Assembly: GCA_012839185.1 (NCBI GenBank)
Contig: DUNU01000002.1
Span: 248,001 to 312,000 of the forward strand
Source: Clostridiales bacterium
GTDB taxonomy: Bacteria > Bacillota > Clostridia > Oscillospirales > Acutalibacteraceae
Direction: 5' to 3'
Length of the DNA stretch: 64,000 nt
Part shown: positions 54,739 to 63,497 of the stretch, in pieces
How the letters are laid out: every line of letters starts with the position of its first letter
How positions within the stretch are numbered: position 1 is the stretch's first letter
Notes under the pieces: model-generated
Told to the model about the DNA's origin: nothing
Databases searched by the model: none
What the model saw: only the letters and a program-made list of their open reading frames with translations
Made by a program: the position numbers and the translations under genes

Positions 54739-56283
54739 TTATTTTTTACATTCAATGTTGACCGCATCAAAAGTGTTAAGTGCCTTTTTGTCGGGTGCTT
54801 TTGTAAGAAGGCTTACCGTAATGATAACAATCAAGGCAACGATGAATGCGGGGAGAAGTTCGTAAATATCAAGCCAAGTTCCTGCGGCAAATTTTCTGAC
54901 AATGAATTTCCAGAAGAATATCATAACACCGCCGGAAATCATGCCTGCAAGAGCACCTGCACCGGTAGTTTTCTTCCAAAAAAGTGAAAGAAGTACAACC
55001 GGACCGAATGCAGCACCGAAACCTGCCCAAGCGAAAGATACTATCCTGAACACCGAACTGTTGGGATTGAGAGCCAGGAAAATGGAAATAACGGAAATAA
55101 TAACAACTGAAACTCTGGCAAGAATCATTGATTTTTTGACGGAGAGTTTTACTTTGAATGTTTCAACAACAATATCCTGTGAGATTGAGGAGGCGGCAGC
55201 AAGTAGTTGGCTGTCGGCTGTGGACATTGTGGATGCGATAATGCCGGCTAATATTATTCCTCCGACAATAGCGGGAATATATCCGTGACCTGCGATAAAT
55301 TTCGCAATGTCAATGATAATAGTTTCAGATGCGGATGAAGATGCATAAGCGGGAACGATGTCTTTTGTCATAAGAACATAGCCGATAACACCTATCAAAA
55401 CCGCAAATCCCATTGAAATGACGACCCAGACGGAAGCAACACGGCGGGATAGTTTTAATTTTTTTGGATCTTCAATACCCATAAAGCGAAGGAGGATATG
55501 AGGCATACCGAAATAACCTAAACCCCAAGCGAGGGTGGAAACGATGGGCAAAGCACCGTAACTTCCCGCAGTGCCGCTTGCAACGTCAAAGCCTTTTAAC
55601 ACATCCATAAAGCCGTCAAGTTGTTTGACGTTTGCGATAATACTGTCAAATCCGCCGCCGACAGCTTCGCCGACACCGAGAATTACGAAAAGAGCGACAG
55701 TCATAATTATAGACTGGAAGAAGTCGGTGATGCTTGCGGCAAGGAAACCGCCCAATGTGCAGTAAACAATGATAACAATTGCTGAAATAATCATTGCGGT
55801 TACATAGTCCATACCGAAAAATGAAGAGAAAAGTTTTCCGCAAGCGGCGAAACCGGATGCCGTATAGGGGATAAAGAAAATAACAATAATGATGGCAGAA
55901 ACAAATGTGATGGCTCGGTTCCCGCCAAATCTTTTTGAGAAGAAATCGGGCAGAGTAAAGGCATCAATTTTTGCGGAATAAATACGAATTCTTTTTGCGA
56001 CCAAAAGCCAGTTGAGGTAAGTGCCGATTGCAAGACCGACAGCCGTCCAAAAGGCTTCTGCAACGCCGGTCATAAGAGCAAGACCGGGTAAACCCATCAA
56101 AAGCCAGCCGGACATGTCCGATGCTTCGGCACTCATTGCGGTTACAAGCGGAGAAAGTTGTCTGCCGCCCAAGAAAAAGTCTCCGGCAGTTTTGTTCTGC
56201 TTTGCTTTCCAAGCACCGATTCCAATCATCGCTGCCATGTATACAATGATTGTGGCAAGAATTATGATGTTTGTGGTAGTCAT
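54739..56283 (-). CDS. putP: Sodium/proline symporter (SSS family)
   Basis: 514 residues with 12-13 membrane helices of the LeuT-like SSS fold. PutP features are FFLGGRQLSPLVTAMSAEASDMSGWLLMGLPG near 37-68, TLPDFFSKRFG near 110, and STMSTADSQLLAAASSISQDI near 345, where the Na2-site Ser/Thr lie. Imports proline with Na+. CGGAGG precedes the ATG. It is monocistronic with its own promoter and terminator. Confidence 0.93.
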   Translation of the reverse strand: MTTTNIIILATIIVYMAAMIGIGAWKAKQNKTAGDFFLGGRQLSPLVTAMSAEASDMSGWLLMGLPGLALMTGVAEAFWTAVGLAIGTYLNWLLVAKRIRIYSAKIDAFTLPDFFSKRFGGNRAITFVSAIIIVIFFIPYTASGFAACGKLFSSFFGMDYVTAMIISAIVIIVYCTLGGFLAASITDFFQSIIMTVALFVILGVGEAVGGGFDSIIANVKQLDGFMDVLKGFDVASGTAGSYGALPIVSTLAWGLGYFGMPHILLRFMGIEDPKKLKLSRRVASVWVVISMGFAVLIGVIGYVLMTKDIVPAYASSSASETIIIDIAKFIAGHGYIPAIVGGIILAGIIASTMSTADSQLLAAASSISQDIVVETFKVKLSVKKSMILARVSVVIISVISIFLALNPNSSVFRIVSFAWAGFGAAFGPVVLLSLFWKKTTGAGALAGMISGGVMIFFWKFIVRKFAAGTWLDIYELLPAFIVALIVIITVSLLTKAPDKKALNTFDAVNIECKK

Positions 56284-56314
56284 AATATATCCTCCGTGAA
56301 TAAATATTCATTGT

Positions 56315-56343
56315 ATTATAGCATGATAATTAATAAAATGCAA
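56315..56343 (-). promoter_or_regulatory. Promoter of putP
   Basis: Minus-strand TTGCAT (56343-56338), 17 bases, TATAAT (56320-56315). Confidence 0.75.
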
Positions 56344-56368
56344 CAATAATTCACAAATTAAAAAATAC

Positions 56369-56397
56369 TTGCATTTTCTTATGTTTGGTAGTATAAT
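56369..56397 (+). promoter_or_regulatory. Promoter of ilvE
   Basis: TTGCAT (56369-56374), 17 bases, TATAAT (56392-56397), back to back with the putP promoter. Confidence 0.78.
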
Positions 56398-56423
56398 ATT
56401 TTTATATTATTAGGAGGTATTTT

Positions 56424-57494
56424 ATGCTTAACATTAGAATTGAAAAAACAACCTCTCCTCGTGTTCGCCCCGACTATTCAAAACTCGGTTTCGGCAAGCA
56501 TTTCACGGATCATATGTTCCTGATGAACTACTCTCCCGAAAAGGGTTGGCACGATGCGAGAATCGTTCCCTATGGTCCTCTCTCTCTTGACCCGTCTGCA
56601 ATGGTTTTCCATTACGCACAGGAACTTTTTGAAGGACTTAAAGCCTATCGTCGTGAAGACGGCGGCATTCAGCTTTTCCGTCCCGACAAAAATATCGAGC
56701 GTATGAACAATACTTGTGACCGTCTTTGCGTTCCGAGAATTGATCCCGAAGATGCTTTGCAGGCTATTAAGGCTGTTGTTGAAGTGGACAAGGATTGGGT
56801 TCCTCATGAATTTGGAACTTCCCTCTATATTCGTCCTTTCATTATTGCTACTGATGAATTTTTAGGTGTTCATCCCTCACATTCCTATCTTTTCTGCATC
56901 ATTCTCTCTCCCTCCGGTGCTTATTACGAAGCAGGAATCAATCCTGTTAAAATTGGCGTTGAAAGAGAATATGTCCGTTGCGTAAAGGGCGGTACGGGTA
57001 TGTCCAAGTGCGGCGGAAACTATGCCGCGTCCCTTATCGGTCAGCAGAAGGCTGAAGAAAAGGGCTATGCTCAGGTTCTCTGGCTTGACGGTATTCACCG
57101 TAAATATATCGACGAAGTCGGTGCAATGAACGTATTTTTTGTAATTGACGGCGTTGTTATCACTCCCGACCTTTCGGACGGAAGCATTCTTCCCGGCGTT
57201 ACCCGTGATTCTTGTATTGCACTTCTTAAACATTGGGGCATTCCCGTTGAAGAACGCAAAATTTCCATTGATGAAGTCATAGAGGCTTACAAGAACGGCA
57301 CATTAGATGAAGCATTCGGTTCAGGTACGGCAGCCGTTATCTCTCCTATCGGCGAGCTTTATGACGGCGATACCAAGATGGTTATCAATAATAACGAGAT
57401 TGGTAATATCTCTAAGCATCTCTATGACGCAATTACCGGAATGCAGTGGGGCAAATTCCCTGATAGCATGGGCTGGATTGAAAAAATCGACTGA
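56424..57494 (+). CDS. ilvE: Branched-chain amino acid aminotransferase
   Basis: A 356-residue fold-type IV PLP enzyme interconverting Leu/Ile/Val and their keto acids. Visible motifs are LDPSAMVFHYAQELFEGLKAYR near 55-75, the PLP-lysine segment GGTGMSKCGGNYAAS near 190-205, EVGAMNVFF near 230 and the phosphate-binding FGSGTAAVISPIG near 295. Length fits the longer BCAT group. TTAGGAGG precedes the ATG. No terminator is visible after it. Confidence 0.95.
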   Translation: MLNIRIEKTTSPRVRPDYSKLGFGKHFTDHMFLMNYSPEKGWHDARIVPYGPLSLDPSAMVFHYAQELFEGLKAYRREDGGIQLFRPDKNIERMNNTCDRLCVPRIDPEDALQAIKAVVEVDKDWVPHEFGTSLYIRPFIIATDEFLGVHPSHSYLFCIILSPSGAYYEAGINPVKIGVEREYVRCVKGGTGMSKCGGNYAASLIGQQKAEEKGYAQVLWLDGIHRKYIDEVGAMNVFFVIDGVVITPDLSDGSILPGVTRDSCIALLKHWGIPVEERKISIDEVIEAYKNGTLDEAFGSGTAAVISPIGELYDGDTKMVINNNEIGNISKHLYDAITGMQWGKFPDSMGWIEKID

Positions 57495-57545
57495 TTATTA
57501 TGCCAAGCATCCTTGTCAAAGTGAAGGCGTATATACTAAAAGTGC

Positions 57546-57574
57546 TTGACAAATGGGTGTTGTGATGATATAAT
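57546..57574 (+). promoter_or_regulatory. Promoter of rpsO
   Basis: TTGACA (57546-57551), 17 bases, TATAAT (57569-57574). Confidence 0.87.
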
Positions 57575-57581
57575 ATCTTGA

Positions 57582-57672
57582 ATGCATATGCTCGGATATT
57601 GGTGGCTGCCGCAAAAGCGGAACACCTGTGACCATTGTCTGGGGTATGGCATTGAAATATTAAAAAGAGGTG
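57582..57672 (+). ncRNA. Structured rpsO leader, probable S15 autoregulatory RNA
   Basis: The ~100-base leader folds into GGTG-CCGC-AAAA-GCGG-CACC (nested stem with an internal loop, about 57610-57637) and a CCAT...ATGG stem with a G-rich loop, before the ribosome site. S15 represses its own mRNA through leader structures in several bacterial groups. This leader's fold was drawn by eye and not matched to a known class. Confidence 0.5.
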
Positions 57673-57678
57673 AAAATA

Positions 57679-57942
57679 ATGACACAAGCTGAAAAGCAAG
57701 CAATCATGGCTGAATATGCAGTTCATGAGGGTGACACGGGTTCTCCGGAAGTTCAGATCGCAGTTCTTACAAAGAGAATTAAGGATTTGACTGAGCATCT
57801 TAAAGAACACACGAATGATCACCATTCTCGCAGAGGCCTTCTTAAAATGGTCGGTCGCAGAAGAAATCTCCTTGGCTATCTTCAAAAGGTTGACATCGAG
57901 AGATATCGTTCAATTGTCGCCCGTCTCGGCCTTCGCAAGTAA
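57679..57942 (+). CDS. rpsO: 30S ribosomal protein S15
   Basis: 87 residues, the usual size. It has the S15 core [26 protein letters not shown] and the rRNA-binding [21 protein letters not shown], contacting the 16S h20-h22 junction. I start at the ATG at 57679, with GAGGTG upstream; a GTG three codons earlier is part of that site. It is followed by a terminator and then pnp, the same gene order as in E. coli. Confidence 0.97.
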   Translation: MTQAEKQAIMAEYAVHEGDTGSPEVQIAVLTKRIKDLTEHLKEHTNDHHSRRGLLKMVGRRRNLLGYLQKVDIERYRSIVARLGLRK

Positions 57943-57953
57943 TAAAAGAACAG

Positions 57954-57978
57954 GCGGGCTAATAAGCCCGCTTTTTTT
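57954..57978 (+). terminator. Terminator after rpsO
   Basis: GCGGGCT / AGCCCGC arms with an AATA loop and seven T. Confidence 0.95.
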
Positions 57979-58008
57979 ACAGTATTGATTGTAAGCATTT
58001 ATCCATTA

Positions 58009-58106
58009 CCGACAGCTTAATCAGCAATTATATGTACCTGCGACAGTTTATACCTCATAGATAGTTTTGGTCGTCGGCAGATATAATTGTTCATTTGGCT
58101 TGTCGG
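58009..58106 (+). ncRNA. Long hairpin in the pnp leader
   Basis: CCGACAGC at 58009 pairs with GCTTGTCGG ending at 58106. Inside, GCAATTATAT pairs with ATATAATTG, and CTGCGACAG faces CGTCGGCAG, giving a nearly 100-base imperfect stem-loop between the rpsO terminator and the pnp ribosome site. In E. coli a comparable double-stranded leader is cut by RNase III and used for PNPase autoregulation; the same here is inference. Confidence 0.65.
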
Positions 58107-58131
58107 AAAACAATAAAAAGGAGAATATCCA

Positions 58132-60294
58132 ATGTTTGAAGATTTCAAAGTATTTGAAACCACATTAGCAGGCAGACCGCTTGTTGTTGAAACCGGAAAA
58201 ATGGCACAACTTGCCGGCGGTTCATGTCTTATTCGTTATGGTGAAACAGAAATCCTCTGTACCGCAACCATGGCTGACAAGCCCCGTGAAGGCGTTGACT
58301 TCTTCCCGATGTCAATCGACTTCGAAGAAAAACTCTATTCCGTAGGTAAAATCCCCGGTTCTTTCCGTCGTCGTGAGGGTAAGGCAAGCGATAAGGCTGT
58401 TTTGTCAGCTCGCGTCATCGACCGCCCAATTCGTCCTCTTTTCCCGAAAGATATGCGTAACGATGTAGGTATTGTTGCTACCGTTATGTCCGTTGACCCC
58501 GATTGTCTTCCTGAAATTACTGCTATGATCGGTGTATCAATTGCTCTTTCAATATCCGAAATTCCGTGGGAAGGTCCCATTTCCGGTGTCTCCGTCGGAC
58601 TTATTGACGGCAAATATATCATCAACCCCAATGCCGAAGAACGTGAAATTTCCGAAATGGCAGTTACCGTTGCTTCCACAGATAAGCTTATTGCTATGAT
58701 TGAAGCCGGTGCAAACGAAATTGACAACAAGACTATGTATGACGGCATTATGTTCGCTCACAAGGAAAACCAGAAAATTGTCAAGTTTATCAAGAAAATT
58801 CAGAAATCTGTCGGCAAGAAAAAAGTTGACTTCCCCTCAAATGACCCGTCTCCCGAAATGTATAAAGCAGTTAGGAAATTTGTAATTAAGGATGTTGAGA
58901 AAGCTCTTTATACTGATGATAAGCGTGTTCGTGATGAGAAATTGACGCCTGTATATGAAGACGCTCATGCTAAGTTTGATGAAGTTTATCCCGATGACAT
59001 TGCAAAAATTGACGATTGCATATACAATACGCAAAAGGAAGTTGTCCGCCGCTGGCTTCTTGATGAAAACAAGCGTGTAGATGGCAGAGGCATTGATGAG
59101 ATACGTCCTCTTGATGCACAGGTTGATCTTCTTTCCCGTGTTCACGGTTCGGGTATGTTCACTCGCGGTCAGACGCAGGTTCTTACCGTTGCAACCTTGG
59201 GTACAATCGGTGATGCTCAGGAGCTTGACGGAATTGACGAAGAAGAAAGCAAGCGTTATATGCATCACTACAATTTCCCGTCTTATTCAGTCGGTGAGAC
59301 AAAGCCTTCTCGTGGCCCCGGCAGACGCGAAATCGGTCACGGTGCACTTGCGGAACATGCTCTTGTTCCCGTAATTCCTTCTGTAGAAGAATTCCCCTAT
59401 TCTATCCGTCTTGTTTCGGAAGTTCTTTCCTCCAACGGATCGACTTCTCAGGCAGCTATTTGCGGTTCTACTCTCGCTCTTATGGCGGCAGGTGTACCGA
59501 TTAAGGCTCCCGTTGCAGGTATTTCCTGCGGTCTGGTAACCGAAGGCGACCGTTTTATGACTATGGTTGATATTCAGGGACTTGAAGATTTCTATGGCGA
59601 TATGGACTTCAAAGTCGGCGGTACAAAGAAGGGCATCACAGCTATTCAGATGGATACAAAAGTTCATGGTCTTACTCCCGAAATCATTTGGGAAGCACTT
59701 GAAAAGACCTACGCAGCACGTGTAAAGATTATTGACGATGTTATGCTTCCTTGTATTGCAAAGCCTCGTGAAGAACTTTCCAAATATGCACCCAAAATGC
59801 TCTCCACAAAGATTGATCCCGAAAAAATCGGTGATGTTATCGGCAAGCAGGGCAAGGTTATTCAGAAAATTCAGGCTGAATGCGACTGCAAGATTGACAT
59901 TGACGATGATGGTACGGTATTCGTCTGTGCACAGGATATTGATAATGCCCGTCGTGCTCTTGATATTGTTGAAACAATCGCAAACGATCCCGAAGAAGGT
60001 GCATTCTACAAGGGTGTTGTTACCCGTATTATGAGTTTCGGTGCTTTCGTTGAAATTGCTCCCGGCAAAGAAGGTATGGTTCATATCAGCCAGCTTGATG
60101 TCAAGCGTGTTGAAAAGGTTGAAGATGTTGTTGCAGTCGGTGACGCTGTTCTCGTTAAGGTATTACCTCTTGATGATCAGGGTCGTCTTAACTTCTCCCG
60201 TCGTGCCGCGTTAATCGAAGTTGAAGGATTGACTCCGGAAAACAATGATCCGCCGGAACGCAAGCGTTCATCCAAGCCCCGCCGTAAAAACTAA
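58132..60294 (+). CDS. pnp: Polynucleotide phosphorylase
   Basis: A 720-residue trimeric 3'-5' exoribonuclease of RNA turnover. Two RNase PH domains (about 10-225 and 310-545, the second with SNGSTSQAAICGSTLALM and TKKGITAIQMD), an all-alpha linker, a KH domain near 555-615 (DPEKIGDVIGKQGKVIQKI), and an S1 domain near 620-690 (GAFYKGVVTRIMSFGAFVEI). A basic tail ends RKRSSKPRRKN. AAAAAGGAG lies before the ATG. Expression is probably controlled by the leader hairpin. Confidence 0.97.
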   Translation: MFEDFKVFETTLAGRPLVVETGKMAQLAGGSCLIRYGETEILCTATMADKPREGVDFFPMSIDFEEKLYSVGKIPGSFRRREGKASDKAVLSARVIDRPIRPLFPKDMRNDVGIVATVMSVDPDCLPEITAMIGVSIALSISEIPWEGPISGVSVGLIDGKYIINPNAEEREISEMAVTVASTDKLIAMIEAGANEIDNKTMYDGIMFAHKENQKIVKFIKKIQKSVGKKKVDFPSNDPSPEMYKAVRKFVIKDVEKALYTDDKRVRDEKLTPVYEDAHAKFDEVYPDDIAKIDDCIYNTQKEVVRRWLLDENKRVDGRGIDEIRPLDAQVDLLSRVHGSGMFTRGQTQVLTVATLGTIGDAQELDGIDEEESKRYMHHYNFPSYSVGETKPSRGPGRREIGHGALAEHALVPVIPSVEEFPYSIRLVSEVLSSNGSTSQAAICGSTLALMAAGVPIKAPVAGISCGLVTEGDRFMTMVDIQGLEDFYGDMDFKVGGTKKGITAIQMDTKVHGLTPEIIWEALEKTYAARVKIIDDVMLPCIAKPREELSKYAPKMLSTKIDPEKIGDVIGKQGKVIQKIQAECDCKIDIDDDGTVFVCAQDIDNARRALDIVETIANDPEEGAFYKGVVTRIMSFGAFVEIAPGKEGMVHISQLDVKRVEKVEDVVAVGDAVLVKVLPLDDQGRLNFSRRAALIEVEGLTPENNDPPERKRSSKPRRKN

Positions 60295-60382
60295 AAATCA
60301 AGAATCGGGGGAATTTAGCACAGCAGAAAACATAATTTGTTTTGCAAAATTCCCTTTCAAATTTTATAACAGGAGAAATATT

Positions 60383-61318
60383 ATGCCTTTGGTAAGCACA
60401 AAAGAAATGTTCAGAAAGGCGTATGACGGCAATTACGCTGTCGGCGCATTCAATGTAAATAATATGGAAATCATTCAGGGCATCACAGAAGCGGCAGCTT
60501 CTCTTAATGCTCCTCTTATTCTTCAGGTTTCCGCAGGTGCAAGAAAGTATGCAAGCCACACTTACCTTGTAAAATTAGTCGAAGCAGCTGTTGCTGAAAC
60601 AGGTCTTCCCATTGCTCTTCACCTTGACCATGGTGCAGATTTTGAAATCTGCAAGTCCTGCATTGAAGGTGGCTTCACTTCCGTTATGATCGACGGCTCA
60701 CACCATGCTTATGAAGACAACGTTGCTCTTACAAAAAAGGTTGTTGAATATGCACACGCTCACGGTGTAATGGTAGAGGGCGAGTTGGGACAACTTGCAG
60801 GTATTGAAGACGATGTCAATGTTTCTGCAGAAGATGCTTCCTATACAAATCCCGAACAGGTTCAGGATTTTGTTGAACGCACGGGTGTTGACTCTCTTGC
60901 CATTGCTATCGGCACAAGCCACGGTGCTTTCAAATTTAAACCCGGTCAGGAACCCAAACTTCGTTTCGATATTCTTGAAGACATTGCTGCCCGTCTTCCC
61001 GGTTTCCCCATTGTTCTTCATGGAGCATCCTCTGTTCCTCAGGAATTTGTCAAGCAGGTTAATGCTTACGGCGGTAATATCCCCGGAGCTATCGGCATTC
61101 CTGAATCCGAACTTGCCAAGGCTGCGAAGATGGCTGTATGTAAGATAAACATCGATTCCGACCTTCGTCTTGCAATGACTGCCTCCATCCGTAAATATTT
61201 TGCAGAAAATCCCTCACATTTCGATCCCCGTCAGTACCTTGCTCCCGCTCGAACTGCTATCAGAGATATGGTTGCTCACAAGATTGTAAATGTTCTCGGC
61301 TGCGATAACAAAGCATAA
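60383..61318 (+). CDS. fba: Class II fructose-1,6-bisphosphate aldolase
   Basis: A 311-residue Zn2+-dependent aldolase of glycolysis/gluconeogenesis. Motifs are NVNNMEIIQGI near residue 24, the zinc ligands in LHLDHGADFE near 80, VEGELGQLAGIEDD near 132, GTSHGAFKF near 180 and LHGASSVP near 212. AGGAGAAA precedes the ATG at 60383; upstream in-frame codons overlap the end of pnp. An intact terminator follows, part of which is duplicated at 63.79 kb. Confidence 0.95.
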   Translation: MPLVSTKEMFRKAYDGNYAVGAFNVNNMEIIQGITEAAASLNAPLILQVSAGARKYASHTYLVKLVEAAVAETGLPIALHLDHGADFEICKSCIEGGFTSVMIDGSHHAYEDNVALTKKVVEYAHAHGVMVEGELGQLAGIEDDVNVSAEDASYTNPEQVQDFVERTGVDSLAIAIGTSHGAFKFKPGQEPKLRFDILEDIAARLPGFPIVLHGASSVPQEFVKQVNAYGGNIPGAIGIPESELAKAAKMAVCKINIDSDLRLAMTASIRKYFAENPSHFDPRQYLAPARTAIRDMVAHKIVNVLGCDNKA

Positions 61319-61331
61319 ATTCAAGATGACT

Positions 61332-61357
61332 ACAACCGTTTCGGCGGTTGTTTTTAT
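61332..61357 (+). terminator. Terminator after fba
   Basis: ACAACCG / CGGTTGT arms with a TTTCGG loop (61332-61351), then a T-rich run. The 3' 19 bases recur exactly at 63793-63811. Confidence 0.9.
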
Positions 61358-61436
61358 TTTTTATATTTTATCTATAAATATTGCATATATATCTTGACAA
61401 ACAATGCTGATTTTGTTATAATATATACAATTATAA
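61357..61436 (+). repeat. Left 80-bp direct repeat with promoter (islet boundary)
   Basis: Matches 63859-63938 at 76 of 80 positions by eye. It contains TTGACA (61394-61399), 17 bases, TATAAT (61417-61422). The promoter points rightward into the islet, about 320 bases ahead of the endonuclease gene. Confidence 0.9.
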
Positions 61437-61742
61437 TTGTAAAATACAATGATAAAATAAAGGCGAAAAAATCTTTTGCGAGTTTTTGATGGATGTCATA
61501 AATTCTTTAATAATTTTATCAATCTTATCAGGATTAACACCGATAACCGAACTTTCGTCGTATGGCAGATAGCCAACATTTAGAATAGAAGCATCCAGTT
61601 GTGCAACAATAAATACCAACTTTTAAAAACTTCCAGGATTGCTTTATGATCATGATAAAAAGTCAATGATAACGAAAAATTATATTTAACACATAGATGT
61701 ATAGGTATAGGTAAGTTGTAATCAAATACAGGGAGGCAAATT
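61437..61742. other. Islet left flank without a convincing gene
   Basis: An A/T-rich stretch. A 62-codon minus-strand frame (61431-61619, containing YLPYDESSVIGVNPDKIDKI) reads like a protein fragment. It lacks an ATG start and a ribosome site, runs into the repeat, and matches no family I recognise, so it is at most a gene remnant. The GGGAGG ribosome site of the endonuclease gene is at its right end. Confidence 0.5.
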
Positions 61743-63386
61743 ATGGCAACACGGAATATGTACCAAACTGAAGTATTTCATCGTGGACTGAACAAATATC
61801 GAATTGTTAAAGCTGCAAGTCCATATGAATTAGATCAAAAAGCAAGAGCATTGAAGGCACAATGGGATCAGCAATGGGCACGGATAGTAGAACGCGAAGA
61901 ACAAAAGAAAAACGATGCAAATTCAGATGCCTATGCTAAAGAATTATCGCAACAGGCGGAAGATATGCAAGTTGCTTTAGATACAATATTGATAAACAGC
62001 CTTTATCCAGATGATCTTGATTTAAATGAATTTAAAAAGTTTTCAATTTTTTCCGAACCATACCCTCAACAGCCAACACTTTTCATGATTCCATTTATGC
62101 CTATTCGTTCTGACAAAAAATATAATCCTTCTCCCCCATTTCTTGCAAGGCTATCGAAAAAGAAGATGGAGGAGTTTGAAAAATATCACACAACAGAATA
62201 TGAGAAAGATTTTAGTCAGTGGAAAACAGATAGCTACTTCGTTGATATTAGTAATCGCACAATAACTCAAAACTATGAAACGTCTGTAAAAGAATGGAAC
62301 AAAAGACGATTAGATTTTGATCAAAGCCAAACTGCAAAAAATCAAGAAATAGATCTGTTATTTAAACAGTATACCCAAGGAAAAACTGAATCCGTTGAAA
62401 ACTATTTCAGATTAGTTTTAGAAAAAATCGAATTACCTTTTAGTTACAGTAAATCAGTTGAAGTAGAGTACGATTCTATGAGCAAGACCATAATCATTGA
62501 TTTGTTTTTGCCTGTAATTGAGGATATTCCAAACCTTAAAAATGTTCGTTATATCAAAGCAAGGAAAGAATTTAAAGAAACATACTATCCCGACTCACAT
62601 CTCAAAAAGAAATACGATGATGTTATTTATCAAATCGTGCTACAAACATTAAACTATGTTTTTTCACTTGGTTCCAAATATAACTTAGTTGATTCGGTTG
62701 TTGTTAATGGTAAAGTAAGTACTGTGGATAAGTCAACAGGAAAAAGTATTGAGCCATATGTTCTTTCGGTAAATGTAGCTAAAGCAGCTTTTGACGAAAT
62801 AAATTTAGAAGGAGTAGACGCAACAGCATGGTTTAAAAGTGCAAAAGGTGTTTCTGCTGCATCACTGGCAAATGTCACACCTGTTGCTCCAATTGTAACA
62901 ATGTCACGAGAAGATAAACGTTTTGTCGAGGGGTATGAAGTTACAGAAAGTTTAGATGATAGTGTAAATTTAGCAGCAATTGATTGGCAAGATTTTGAAA
63001 ATTTAATACGAGAAATATTTGAAAGAGAATTCAATGTTAATGGAGGCGAAGTAAAAATTACGCGAGCTAGCCGTGATGGTGGTGTTGACGCAGTAGCTTT
63101 TGACCCCGACCCAATCCGAGGAGGAAAGATTGTTATACAAGCAAAGCGATATACAAATGTAGTCGGAGTTTCGGCAGTCAGAGACCTCTATGGGACAGTT
63201 TTGAATGAAGGAGCAACAAAAGGAATTCTTGTTACTACTTCAAATTATGGAAATGATGCTTACACCTTCGCACAAGGTAAACCGCTTACTTTGATGAATG
63301 GTGCGAATTTGCTCTATTTGCTTGAGAAACATGGTTATAGTGCAAGAATTGATCTGTTGGAAGCAAAAGAGATTTTACGAGGATAA
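61743..63386 (+). CDS. Mrr-type restriction endonuclease with a novel N-terminal region
   Basis: 547 residues. The C-terminal part (about 410-530) is an Mrr-like PD-(D/E)xK nuclease: DWQDFENLIREIF (helix with Glu), the catalytic Asp in SRDGGVDAVAFD near residue 450, QAKRY (QxK) near 468, then VRDLYG and GILVTTSNYG. The N-terminal 400 residues are charged, partly coiled coil, and unrecognised; they probably sense DNA or another trigger. GGGAGG precedes the ATG. Composition is more A/T-rich than its neighbours, with frequent AGA and ATA codons. No methyltransferase accompanies it, which fits Mrr-like modification-dependent nucleases. A transferred defence gene is likely. Confidence 0.85.
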   Translation: MATRNMYQTEVFHRGLNKYRIVKAASPYELDQKARALKAQWDQQWARIVEREEQKKNDANSDAYAKELSQQAEDMQVALDTILINSLYPDDLDLNEFKKFSIFSEPYPQQPTLFMIPFMPIRSDKKYNPSPPFLARLSKKKMEEFEKYHTTEYEKDFSQWKTDSYFVDISNRTITQNYETSVKEWNKRRLDFDQSQTAKNQEIDLLFKQYTQGKTESVENYFRLVLEKIELPFSYSKSVEVEYDSMSKTIIIDLFLPVIEDIPNLKNVRYIKARKEFKETYYPDSHLKKKYDDVIYQIVLQTLNYVFSLGSKYNLVDSVVVNGKVSTVDKSTGKSIEPYVLSVNVAKAAFDEINLEGVDATAWFKSAKGVSAASLANVTPVAPIVTMSREDKRFVEGYEVTESLDDSVNLAAIDWQDFENLIREIFEREFNVNGGEVKITRASRDGGVDAVAFDPDPIRGGKIVIQAKRYTNVVGVSAVRDLYGTVLNEGATKGILVTTSNYGNDAYTFAQGKPLTLMNGANLLYLLEKHGYSARIDLLEAKEILRG

Positions 63387-63497
63387 ATTCACATATACCT
63401 AAACACTCGTCATTATATGCATTATTAAGTGTTCCTAAGATCTTCATGTAGATTATTGGTTCACAAAGGTGTTTACATTGTTTTAAACTATCCATCA
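63387..63497 (-). pseudogene. Possible truncated gene fragment
   Basis: Minus-strand codons starting MMDSLKQCKHLCEPIIYMKILG at 63498 follow directly on the methyltransferase-tail fragment. They run into the endonuclease gene, where the frame no longer reads like protein. Not recognised. It may be the next gene of the donor locus, cut by the insertion of the endonuclease gene. Confidence 0.3.

Noticed and set aside
59287-60084. 265-codon minus-strand frame inside pnp
   Set aside because: It is antisense to the well-supported pnp frame and has no recognisable features.
60342-60370. TTGCAA-17-TATAAC as an fba promoter
   Set aside because: The predicted transcript would start inside the fba ribosome site, leaving no leader; fba is more likely read from upstream.
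61431-61619. 62-codon minus-strand frame as a gene
   Set aside because: Non-ATG start, no ribosome site and overlap with the direct repeat; kept only as a possible remnant.
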